A stretch of 64,000 nucleotides of DNA. Source: Epiperipatus broadwayi (Eukaryota; Onychophora; Udeonychophora; Euonychophora; Peripatidae). This document shows, in pieces, positions 36,556 through 46,977 of the stretch. The notes beneath the pieces are model-generated. The model did not search any database. It was not told the DNA's origin and saw nothing but the letters and a program-made list of their open reading frames with translations. The stretch lies in NCBI GenBank assembly GCA_028023455.1, contig JAQFVV010012545.1, forward strand, positions 2,110,001 through 2,174,000, in the 5' to 3' direction. Position 1 is the stretch's first letter; every line of letters starts with the position of its first letter. Position numbers and translations under genes: made by a program.

Positions 36556-38870
36556 ATAGGGAATGAAAGACAAAAGAAAATTTTTATCATTTTACATTTG
36601 CAGAGTACATCGAATTGATTAGTTGTGCTACACACTAATTTCCCTGTAATCATATCCAGATATGAAAGAAAGACCCTTTAAAGAAAAAAATAAATTCACA
36701 TTATAAGTTGGGAACATTTTTAGCCAGTGGACAGGTTACATGATTGAAAGAGAGAGAGACATGATTAACACTATGGTGAGCGTACATGATTTGGATAGCT
36801 AGCCAAACTAACTAACATATTCTTAAGAAAGCATTGAAAATACTGTTCTCTGCTACTAACAAAAAATTCAACTGACTCTCCCCCCTATGAATATTTTCAG
36901 TCTTGATTTAGACACTTCAACAATATTTTGCAGAAAAAGGTTTTGAAATAAATATAAATATAAAATATTGCAGCCTTAGATGATTAGAATATTGTGAGAA
37001 ATGATGAGTCCCTAAACACCAATGGCCACCAAGAGGCTAACATGAGACTGGATAGCTCTCTGTCTCTAAACTGGGTTAGAGAAAATGGAATTCATTTTCT
37101 AACTATGTGATCCAAATTTAGGAATGAAATTTTGTTGCTTATGTTCAGTTATATATATTTATAAATATTTGAAAGAGATGAGATTCAATTTTATTAATCT
37201 TTATTGCAATCCCGAGGTAGATATGTTAGCCTATGTAGACTTGGTGAGGAAAGCGCTGAAATGTGCAGAGACATATACACAGATCACCAGTATGCAATAT
37301 AATATAAATACAGTTCAACAATCTTTAAATTTAAAAGAAAAACCTTAGTTAGTAAACATATACAAAACCTTATGAAAGTCTAACCAAAGAAAAAAAATCC
37401 CCTATGAAATAATTGTTACTTTTTTTTCCCAATAAAATTAACTCACTTATGCAAAGGGGTGGACATGTTAAAAATTAGTTAATGTTCAGCCAGTCCACCA
37501 CAAAGTTAATATAAATCTTTTTCTAAAACTTTAATATCGACTGTGCTTTCTCTTTTACAGTTAGATGAAAACCGAAAGTTTTGTTATTTTACATTCTTTA
37601 AAAAAATACACATATATGTTTATAACCTTTTTTGAATTGAAATTAAGGAGAAATTTATGGCAAAGAAATATAGGTAAGGGACTTCCTTTTTTTTTCCTTT
37701 CTAACAAAAAAAAAACTAAATCAAATCTTTAATCATTAAATCTCAAGTTCTATACCAATAAACTAGAATGTAATAGATAACACTGCATTATTAATAAAAA
37801 TGGGGGGAGGAGAATTTGTGCTTTCTGTGTTTTTGTTTTTCTCATTTTTTCTGTCTTCAAAAAATAAAATATACATAAAATGAAATGCTTAATTATAGGT
37901 ATATAATGATGACCAAGTTTAGTGAGGCATTTTTCACCCAAATTAAAAACATTCATTGCCATTATACTATTAAGCCCAATACCAATTACAATATTTTTTA
38001 AAAAAAAAAACAATTTATAAAATATCATTTACATAAACAAAAAAAACATATATCTAGATTTACTTTGAAAAAAGACAAACACATTTCAAATAAGGGGATA
38101 GTTATCGGTAACTAGCGTGCATGTGTCAAGATGGGTTCCATTGATGTTGCAAGGCAGTTCCTTTTTTAATTCTTATTTTCATAGAAAGAATTAATTACTA
38201 AGGGTAGGCATTTGCTGGACATTTTTATTGGTTCTTCGGCTGGATCACATCTTGATGACTCTAATCCCAGAGACAGGAGAGTGTGAAGGCAAAGAAAAAC
38301 ACCCCCACATTTCTGTACAGTAACAAAGTTCTGGATTTGAATACATGTAGAACAAATAATCTACAGCAACAATATAAAGGCAGCAAGCAGGAATTCAAAA
38401 ATGAATCCCTTTCTTTTTATAAATAATTTTCAGCCAATTCTAGAAATTTTTTATATAAGAGTTCTTCGCAAGAGCTTCAGCAGATTTCCAGATTGAAAAA
38501 CAAAAGAAAAGTTCTCTATTTATATTCCTTTTCCCCAATTATATTTTAAATTAAACTACTTATTAGTAGCCTATTGTTTCAAATTTTCCCTGTTATCTAT
38601 TTTTCTTTTAATTAAAATGTTTCATAAATTAATTGCTTTCTTTAATGAATTATGTTTAATTACAAAAAAAAATTATCTTATCTCTTTCTGCCATAACTTT
38701 TCCCCCTCTTAAAATAATTTCCCTTAAAATAATATGTAACTGTTGATGCAGATCATTCTTTAAGTTTGAGAAAAAATATACATTCACTGTGGTTGGACTT
38801 AGGGTGTTACCTAGTCTACAGTGAATGGTGAATGCAGCATATATATCACTGTGTGTATATATATATATAT

Positions 38871-41010
38871 TGTAACGATATATAAATATGTCGTTACATT
38901 AATTTAAAATAAAAAACTTTTAAGTTCGCATATAAAAATAAGTGTATTAAAAACGCTAAAATTAAAAACGTTTGTTATACGTATATACATTCGCACAGAT
39001 GCTAAACTTTAAAAATATTTTTTTTAATAAATAAAAAAAAGGTATTTGAATGTATTTTTTATAAAAAAAAAGATTTATAAAAGTATTTTAATAAAAAAAT
39101 AACGTAAGTTAAAATAAAAACAGGTATTAATTAATTCCTGTAATCTATAAATGGAAATGATTGTTTATTAATTATCTAAAAGCTGTTTAATTAAAAAGTC
39201 AGATGGAAAGTTAGATAAGAGAAGAAAGGGATTTTAGCTTGACCAATGGAAGCCAAATAAAGGCCCGGACCATAACGAAAAAACAGAACAGTGACGTTTT
39301 TGTTCATGGAATCCATAGGAGGACTATAAAAAGAAAAAAATATTGAGTTCCAGTCAGAGAGAGCTTTTTCCAACTTGATTTTGGTGGGTCTGGCGACAAG
39401 ACGCACTTGTCGTCCTCACTCACTTATTTAAAAATGCAAAGACTGTGATACCAGGACAGAACCAGCAACTGCCACCTCCAAAACATCAGACCGGTCTTCC
39501 AGGAAAGTCTGCGTGGGAATTGCCAATGGGAACAGGGACTTCTCTACCGTAAGCAATAGAACTGAACAATTGTTAAAAATCATAACATTAATTAAGAACT
39601 TTAAAGATTGATAAGTAAATTTATTTTTATAAAAAGGAACTTTTCTCTGACCTATGTGTCAACTAAATTGATAATGTGAAATTTTATATATACGTATGCG
39701 TTTGATAAAAAAAAATCATTTCCATTTATTATTTATTGTATTGATATTTATTGTTAAATTTTAAATGAGTAAATTTTAAGTTGTTTATAGACGCTTGCAT
39801 GGATTCGTTTGCGGTTAATTATATTTTGGTTTTCATATTTGATCAAAATATATAGACATTCGATAAATAATGATACCTTACGGTGAGTATCTAAAATGTA
39901 TTTATTCGGATGTCTTTTAAGTTATTGGTGACAACGCAAGTATCTTATGGTGAATACTATTGGGTTACTTATAAGTTTCCCTCTGCGATTGTCGGTATCA
40001 ATAATTTTGTATTTTGATCGTTTATGTTTATTTTGAAATGTTTTTGACCGTGGAATCTATGTAATCGATCTATACCCAACATTTTTAAACAATCTGTGCG
40101 AACATATTTAAATGTTAAAATTAAGTCGGGCGTGAATGGCTATATAGATTTGTAAAGTTATATTAGGGGAGGGAAATCTTAGGTTATTTGTGTCGTTGTT
40201 GAATTGGGTCAATGGATTGGATATATTTGTGCAATTAGTAGATGTCGTATGAGTTTCGCTACGTGCAGAATCGCTGTATACACCGCACCAACCCTTTGCC
40301 TATGGATGGGATTGTAAGTCGGCAAAAAGGATCGCGGTCCCTTCCTATGGAGTTTTTATTTTATTGTTCTTCTTGCTATACAGACGTCATATTCCTGTAT
40401 TAGACAAGAGTCAATGTTTTCTTAAAATATATTGTTCAGATGTCCATTCCTGACAGTATAGTATCTTTGTGCTGTTGTATTTTCATGCTACATTGAATAC
40501 ATAAATGTATCGGATGGATTGATGCCAGTTTGACTGCGAATTTTAGCCTAGGGTTAAATAGGGATAGAATGTTTTATTTTCAAATGCAGATCTATGTAGT
40601 CTATTCATACTTGACAATCTAAATAAAAAAAAATTAAAATCATTGAAATTTATATAAATGTAAAATTAAAGAGTAATAAGAATATAAAAATCTACAAATG
40701 TTAAACCTATTCCTCGAGTTTAGAATGATTTTATATGTGCGTAAATAAATATTTTATGTGTTAATTTCTGGCAGTGGCTTTTACTCTTTATATTTAAGAT
40801 ATAAAATTAAGATATTTTATTATCTCTGCTACTCACTGAGCTAGTGACTTGGGCTAACGATCTGAATATATAAATAAAGTGGAATCTTAACAGCGCGTAT
40901 CTGCCTACTCTATAAATTTTTCTAGGCTCAAATGTCTAGATGGCGCCCTTGTAGAGCAGATATTGTGTTTGCGGTTAGATTCGATCTTCACTTTCATTTC
41001 GATCGTTATA
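38871..41010 (+). mobile_element. 2.14-kb insertion in a TA microsatellite, possible solo LTR
   Basis: Begins TGTAACGATA and ends TCGTTATA (inverted ends), landing inside the (TA)n tract of the LTR. Absent from the left LTR. It has a promoter-like TATAAAAAG at 39325, a GC-richer stretch to 39548 and a good splice donor ACC|GTAAGC (GT at 39549-39550). The short frame 39191-39406 (minus) is not recognised. Confidence 0.6.
39325..39550 (+). promoter_or_regulatory. TATA box and transcribed leader with splice donor
   Basis: TATAAAAAG (39325-39333), an initiator-like TTCCAGTCAGAG about 25 bp later, and the donor GTAAGC at 39549. Base composition is noticeably less AT-rich than the surroundings. 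Fits the promoter and leader of an LTR; transcription is inferred, not shown. Confidence 0.4.
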
Positions 41011-41056
41011 ATATATATATATGCACAGCTTCAGTATAATCCAGTCTAAGTTGGTT

Positions 41057-41560
41057 CTAATGGTGATGATGTTGATATCCATCTGCTATTTTGACTGCAA
41101 TGGTGTGGAGTTCTTGCTGTTGAATTACAATTGCTGGGATCCATTTAGTGGATCCACTATACATCCCGCATAGCACATTAGTTCTTATTTGTAATTTGAT
41201 GTCTTTTTCTTGTTTTCCAGCATTTGGATCAGGTTTTGCAGCTGATAAGTTAGTTTGCAGAGTTCTATTAAAAAGTAGTTCAGCTGGAGTTTTTCCAGTT
41301 GCTGTACTAGGTGTAGAGTGCTGTGATAAGAACCTTGGCAGTACAGTTGTTCCAGCTTCCTGTGTCCATCTTTGTGAGCACTTTTTAATCTCTTGAACCA
41401 ATATCTCAGCCTGGCCATTGCTTGCAGGGTGAAATGGTTGGCTGAAAACTAGCTCAATGTCATTATTGTCAAAAGTTTTTAAATGCCATTGCAGTAAATA
41501 CTGTGCCATTATCTGAGATTATAGTTTTAGGAAGACTTGGTTAGCAAATAATCTAAGAGC
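41057..41560 (-). pseudogene. Gypsy integrase, C-terminal half
   Basis: The 150-codon frame has FSQPFHPASNGQAEILVQE, matching the integrase core motif HPxSNGQAER.VQ that ends in the catalytic Glu (the E of QAE). Next come STATGKTPAELLFNR (TGxTPAELLxGR), then a basic region and a terminal His run. The upstream D,D part is scattered over 41560-42000 with stops. In an active element it inserts cDNA into the host genome. Confidence 0.88.
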
Positions 41561-42060
41561 TTCTACCTCCAGCCACTTAGAATGTAGTTTGCTTTTCCAT
41601 GGGCCAGCATAGTCCACATGGAGTCTAGTCCAGGAAATTCAGATTTAGACGAGTGAACTGTTTTATCTTTCACTGGCATGTTTTGACTCACTTTGCAATG
41701 CCATCAGTAGTGAACTTTAAACTTAATGTCCATGTCTAAATTTGGCCACCATACATATGAACTTGCTAGCATCTTCATTCAGACTATCCCGGGATGCCCA
41801 TTATGTAACAGGTTGAGCACTTGGAATCATCCAGCTGGAGGAATTACTACTCTGGATCCCCAGGTAATACAGCCATTTTCAATTGAGACCTCCAGCCTTC
41901 GTTTTCAGTAGGCTGGATGTAACCCCTCTGGTTCTTATTGGGCCACCCCTGTTGCATAAATTTTTGAACTTTTGTGGTCAACTCGACCATTGATTTACTG
42001 TTTAGTGGCGTATTTGTTCCCAAATAAGTCATGTGACTAACTGACTGCTGTAGTTAGCTT
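41561..42060 (-). pseudogene. Gypsy integrase N-terminal/linker, decayed
   Basis: Minus-strand fragments with stops. The plus-strand frame 41726-41911 is a shadow. The 41847-42032 frame (QGWPNKNQ, PTENEGWRSQLKM) resembles the gypsy segment between RNase H and the zinc-binding domain of integrase. Confidence 0.5.
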
Positions 42061-42720
42061 GTCTGCAGACTGTAAGCAAATGACTTAATGCATCTATGTG
42101 GAGAATATGTTTTCCCTCAATATAGTATAGTGTAAAATCATATCCTGACAAAAAATTGAACCATCTCAGCATACATGGTGAGGCATGCTGTCAATTACAA
42201 AGATGTCCAATAGGAATCTATGATCTGATTGCAGTATGAATGATTTACCATAAAGATAGTTATGAAATTTTTTAATGCCATTGATTAAGGCCAGAGCCTG
42301 TAACAATCTGGGCATAATTTTTCACAACCATCTCAGCATACATGATGGGCTATGCTTAGGGATCCCTTTGTCAGCTGCAAAGATGCCCTATAGGGATCTA
42401 TGATTTGTTTGCAATATGAAGGATCTATTATAAAGATAGTCATAAAATTTTTTAATGCCATTGATTAAGGCCAGAGCCTCTATTAATCTGGGCATAATTT
42501 TTCTTTACCTTTGAGAGACACCTGATGTAAAGGTAATAAGGGAGTGTGACCCATCATTATTTTTATAAGACAACACCACACCTGTTCCTACTGATGAAGC
42601 ACATGTCACAAACAGCACCTTTTCAGGGTCAAAGTGTGCCAGCACCACTGTATCAGATATTAGGTTTTTAATTTTTTTAAAGGCATTATCATGATTGCTG
42701 TCCGACTTCAAGACTGTTTT
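42061..42720 (-). pseudogene. Gypsy RNase H and reverse transcriptase end, with internal duplication
   Basis: The frame 42505-42711 has NAFKKIKNLISDTVVLAHFD and LFVTCASSVGTGVVLSY, the RT-to-RNase H junction ('yd...P..l.tDAS..GiGavL'). One residue of the DAS motif is altered (CASS). About 42065-42180 gives LRWFNFLSGYDFTLYYIEGK and HIDALSHL, the RNase H end. Between them a segment of about 180 bp is tandemly duplicated (TTTTTTAATGCCATTGATTA at 42269 and 42449). Confidence 0.85.
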
Positions 42721-43167
42721 TTATCTAGCTAGGTTGTATCATTCTATTATTTTCATTTATTGCCAGATAATTATTACTTTATATATAGCTCATAGAAGGT
42801 TTCCATTATTTCTATTTCAGTTTCATATACATTAAGTAATATACTTATTAAAACTGATATTTCATTTGGTATTTAGGGAATGTTAAATATGAACCCACTG
42901 GTTCTGTTCTTTGACTGTCCAAAAGTAATAAAGGATAGTTTGTGTCATACTTAAATCAGGCAGATATATAAAGTTCATGCTTGCTTTATAACATGTCAAT
43001 AAATATATGTTTAAATATCATCAGAACTAGAGGAATAAAACCATTTTATTCTTATCTTTTATTGATAAATGATTACTTGTTATAGTTTATTTATAAATAT
43101 TATATTCTATGTATAGTTTTATAATAAATCTGAAATCACTGATGAAAAAAATTTTTTTTGTACAAAC
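42721..43167. other. STRA6-like intron next to the exon
   Basis: AT-rich, no repeat recognised. Contains the donor GTTTGT at 43162-43167 (minus strand). Confidence 0.55.
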
Positions 43168-43331
43168 CTGAATCAAAATGTTCAAAGTATCTACACAAAG
43201 CACTTCCATCTAACCGTGGAAGAATCCAGACACTTATAATAATGCTTTTTAGAATTCTAACCATAGTAGACACCACACCATTCACACTATTGGTGAAAAA
43301 TGTTATGTACATATAGTTGAACAGAATATGC
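43168..43331 (-). CDS. STRA6: STRA6-like receptor, third-from-last exon
   Basis: Bounded by a minus-strand acceptor (TATTTTTTTCAG) and donor (CAG|GTTTGT). 164 nt give 54 whole codons with one leading and one trailing base. The protein begins HILFNYMYITFFTNSVNGVV and continues with an amphipathic helix-like stretch (STMVRILKSIIISVWILPRL) ending DGSALCRYFEHFDS. Vertebrate STRA6 has the matching order: membrane helix, a NFVNTLLG-type segment, RLD, then LDxxYxTYRNFLKIE in the next exon. The leading base needs an upstream exon ending in phase 2, which I could not find up to 64 kb. Confidence 0.87.
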
Positions 43332-43639
43332 CTGAAAAAAATACAGATTATTTATATTGGAATACAAAAATATTGTTAAATGCATTTAGTTGAATTATTT
43401 ACATATAATACTTTTAGAAAAACATATATCACAATTTAATAAATATATATTTAGATGCGATGATGATGATAATCATGCCTGACTCTTGTTGATTTGGAAT
43501 GAAACAAGTAAATAACAATTAAATGCTACAAAAAGCTATTTTACAAATGAAGACTATAAATACTAAATATATCATCAATATTCTTAACTGCAGTTAACTT
43601 TAGATTTTAACTAACCAAAAGAACAAGTTGTTTTTAAAG
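43332..43639. other. Noncoding, STRA6-like intron
   Basis: No gene. A GATGATGATGAT run at about 43457-43471 resembles the microsatellite tail of RTE LINEs. Confidence 0.45.
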
Positions 43640-44019
43640 GTGGTTTTATTGTATAAAAGAAATTATAGAAAGAACTAATAAATATTAATCATCATGTTTT
43701 GGTTTGCGGATTATGAAAAAGTATTTAATTCTGTAACTATTTCTACAGTTATTAAAGTTTTGAATTATCAAGATATAGATTTGGAATATATGTCATATTC
43801 TGAAGGAATATTTATCAAAATGTAACAGCAGTGTTTAGATTACATGTAAATTTAACACTGAGAAAAGTATATGACATAATAATTCCATATCTCAAAATTT
43901 TTTGCAGTAGTTTTACAAGAAGTATTTTATGAATTAAAATGGGAAACTAAGAGAATAAAAGTAAATGGAGATTATTTAAGTCATTTAGATTTTTCAAATA
44001 ATGTGGTTGTTGGTTCTAG

Positions 44020-45834
44020 CGAAGTGCCATTACTATCGTATGCATAGATAAACCATGCAAAGCTGGGTGGAATATTTCTGGGCATATGCATAGAAAGTGA
44101 CATCATCACATGGCCCAATTAAATGGCTATTACAATCATAGTGTTGTATTAGCTGTAGATTCAGTACATGACAAAATTTAAATGGCTCTTACTGATCGGT
44201 AGTGTCATAGTTTCAACTGCGTAAACCACATCACATGGCCCTAAATGGCTACTACAATTGGTTGTTTTACAATAGTGTGTTGAAACCGCCAGAGGGTGTT
44301 ATTTCTATGCTAGCACACAGAATTATGCCATTTAGGTGGCCTCCGCCGCTATCGAACATTCTATTTCTAACGCGTAAGCCTAGAAATAGTCCGTTGATAC
44401 GGGAGAGGGTATCGGCTGACTGTGTTTATTTCTATGCTAATGCACAGAAACATGACATTTAGGCAATCTTGCCACAGAAGCTATTGTGTCAGCTTACAGC
44501 TCAGATTCGAGCTAAGCATTTCGGACTAGCGATCACATTTCACTTTTGTTTACAGTATTGTCTGAGGGTGGCTGGAATTACAATTGTCAAAACTATTTTA
44601 ATATTCATTAAGACCACCTTCCCCTCTATCTTGCAAGTTTTAGGAAGATCTACTAACAATTATCAGCAGAGTTTCATGCTTCCCTAGCCCCCATTTCCTG
44701 CTAAAAAAATGGGCCAAGTGTAGTTAAAAGCATTATTCCCATCAAATCACACTCTAAGTCACGTTTCATTGAACAACAACTGCGAGCTGATTAATCGAAT
44801 AGCTGAAATAGGACAACTTCTTTTCTGAATGTCAAAGAAAGAACAAGGATTCTTCTCTGACTGCTGGAACTGGCAGTTTATCAAACAAAACACCTTGAAG
44901 CTGCATGCCTGCTGTGTTTTTTTTGCCTGAAGAGCCCAAAAAGTTGCTTTTAATTGCCGTATAGATTGATGTTTTTTGAGGGGAATTACTGTCAAAACTT
45001 GGTCAATCTTCAAGTTGTTGGCATTCCGTTCTGTTAGCAATTGCAAACACCCTCCCCCCTCTCCCAAAGTTGGACTTTAAATGGACAATAGATTTATTTA
45101 TAATTTATCAAAATAAAAACAAAACAAACCGAAAAAAAAAAAAGAAGTAGTTGAATCGGCTGATTTTTTGTTTGTCGTACAATACCAAACCGAAAATAGA
45201 AAGGGTTTAATGAGAAGAATCAAAACAAACAAAAAATCGATTAACTACTTTTTAAAAATCATTTTTAATCGATCCGTTTTTTGTTTGGGGTAGCCAAAAT
45301 AGATTTGATAGCCGCCGTACTTTTATTTTAAATGTGATAAACAACAACAACAACAATCAAAAGAAAAAAAAAACAACAACAAAAAAATACATAGATGGAA
45401 AAAAAAAACCAAACCCCGTCCCCTTTGAAAATATAAATAATGAAAAGAATCAAAAGCAAAAAAAATTAATTACTTTTTTTTGTAAATTCATTTATTTGTA
45501 ATTTTTTTGTTTATGCATTTGTTTATTTTTTTTTTTGGTTGTGTTTAAAAAAAAATTTGATTTGATATTACTTTTATAAATGTGATAAACAAACAAAAAA
45601 AAAAAACAAAGCCAACAAAAAAAAAAAAGAAAAGAAACCCGGCCCTGGCAACATTATATTTATCTTTGTTTACAAACCGAGCCTGCCCTCCGGCGGTTTC
45701 AACACACTATTGTAAAACAACCCTACAATCATAGTGGTTTATTAGCCATATATTTGGCTGTGAAAGTGGTATTTGTCTGTGTTTTTACACAGAAACAATG
45801 TCACTAAGTGATGTACAGTGGCTATTTAACAAGA
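44020..45834. mobile_element. Insertion inside the RTE element, itself interrupted
   Basis: The RTE reading stops at about 44020 and resumes at about 45835. The outer parts contain two versions of a ~130-bp unit with TCACATGGCCC and TTACAATCATAGTG (near 44105 and 44230, with a counterpart at 45723). A separate TIR element fills 44259-45722. Class of the outer insertion not determined. Confidence 0.6.
44259..45722. mobile_element. 1.46-kb nonautonomous DNA transposon with TIRs
   Basis: Inverted ends of at least 31 bp begin GGTTGTTTTACAATAGTGTG at 44260 and complement the end at 45722. They are flanked by CTACAAT (44252-44258 and 45723-45729), and the uninterrupted relative near 44128 reads 'ctattacaatcatagtg', which supports a 7-8-bp duplication. 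A TSD of that size suggests hAT or a relative. The internal frames (44235-44462, 44469-44687, 44759-45067 minus) match nothing I know. 45100-45640 is A-rich low-complexity. Confidence 0.75.
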
Positions 45835-46490
45835 ACCTGATTGTTTTTGCAAATAATGCTTTAGCATGAAAGAAAATGTTTCAAGAGTTATCATATGAAG
45901 GTAAGAAAGTAGAATTACAGATAAATGCTAAAAAGACTGGAATAATATTCAATGGATTTCCTTTAAAAAGGAAAATAAAGATTATGAATTAGAAGTTAAC
46001 AACTACAAATACCTTAGAAGGTTATTAATACTAATGAAAATATAATGGATGAAATTAATCATAAAAATAAACTTGAATGAAGTATTTATGTTACAAATGA
46101 CTTTAAAAGGAAATAAGCATATATGTTTGAAAATGAAGATTTTAAATATACACATTTTATCATTTACTTATAGTACTGAGAATTGGACACTTAATGGAGG
46201 AAGAGATATATGTTAGGACAGAAAAGGACTGACAATAAAATGCAAGGTAGAGATTAAACAGGTATCACACTGACATTATTAAAGAATTAAGAGACTGAAT
46301 AGACATGGGCTGGACAATATTTCTAAAAGAGATGATAACAGATGGACAGTTGAAGTTTCAAAGAGGTTATAAAAAAGAAACTGCTTGTAATATAAATGAA
46401 TGAGGTAGGAATGTTTGTTGATGGAGAAGAGAGGCTATTGATATGAAAAACAACATTATTAGAGGACTGGTAGTAATTAAAATGATGACA

Positions 46491-46977
46491 ATATCAGCAT
46501 TATTTATGTATTCATTAAAATATTTCAACATTATTTGTGCATCTATCAAAAAAATCACTGTCAATTGAACTATTATGCAAATGGACTCTTGTTAAACTGA
46601 TTTCTGACAATGCCCATGGAGTTATTATTATCTTTATCAACCTAGTAATTAAAAATAGACATCTATATAATTCTTAGAGACATATATAATCCATACATAT
46701 GAACAAGATGTGGGACAGACAAAATATATAAATAAAAGTGTAGAACAGACTTCTAAACTTAATTTTATGAAATAAATTTATTGGATAGATATAATAATAA
46801 TATATTATATCACTGCATAATATTACATATAAATATATTAATATACTAGTTTAATAAATAATAAGATCATTTGCTTGATTATATTATCACATAAATATGA
46901 AATAACTGATATGTGATAATCATATATTGATATTAAAAGTGACCACATTCAAACATTATATATATATTGTGCCCTTT
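46491..46977. other. AT-rich noncoding DNA
   Basis: No gene or element seen. Ends in a short TATATA tract. Confidence 0.5.

Larger units (their letters stand above)
27774..41033 (-). mobile_element. 13.26-kb LTR element with gag-protease only
   Basis: Inserted in the gypsy element with a 4-bp target duplication GTAT (27770-27773 and 41034-41037). Ends are TGTAACAG and GCTTCA. The two LTRs (27774-31364 and 34150-41033) differ in length only because of later insertions; without them each is about 2.6 kb. The internal 2.8 kb (31365-34149) encodes coiled-coil gag, CCHC-like knuckle and protease on the minus strand, with no reverse transcriptase or integrase. It is therefore nonautonomous, reminiscent of TR-GAG elements described in plants. 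A possible primer-binding site is TGGCATCCCAAGTATGGC on the minus strand near 34116-34133 (weak). Confidence 0.85.
34150..41033 (-). repeat. Right LTR (5' LTR) of the 13.26-kb element, with two insertions
   Basis: LTR sequence is present at 34150-34376, 36556-38870 and 41011-41033, collinear with the left LTR. It starts TGTAATGG (TGTAACAG in the left copy). Small frames within it (37124-37348, 37750-38028) are not genes. Confidence 0.85.
26996..42720 (-). mobile_element. Ty3/gypsy element split by a 13.26-kb insertion
   Basis: The antisense element consists of a 3' LTR (26996-27602), 3' end and integrase tail (27603-27773), then after the insertion the rest of integrase, RNase H and part of reverse transcriptase (41034-42720). 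It is truncated at about 42720, with no 5' LTR, gag or protease. Continuity across the insertion is proved by the homologous uninterrupted sequence at 5490-5560. Confidence 0.88.
43640..46490 (+). pseudogene. RTE-type LINE reverse transcriptase, interrupted and decayed
   Basis: Plus-strand fragments in family order with many stops. FADYEKVFNSV lies near 43703, a TAVFRLHVNL segment near 43830 and ELKWETKRIKVNGDYLSHLD near 43935. After an insertion the sequence resumes with KKVELQINAKKTGIIFNGF (about 45905), then NYKYL, TENWTLN (about 46177), and WT/DNRWTVEVS-like ends near 46340. The motif order matches RTE/BovB reverse transcriptases. Positions 44020-45834 are foreign. Confidence 0.8.

Noticed and set aside
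28535-37348. Paired frames at 28535-28756 and 37124-37348 as a duplicated gene
   Set aside because: They are the same position in the two LTRs of the 13.26-kb element; no domain, and start and frame differ.
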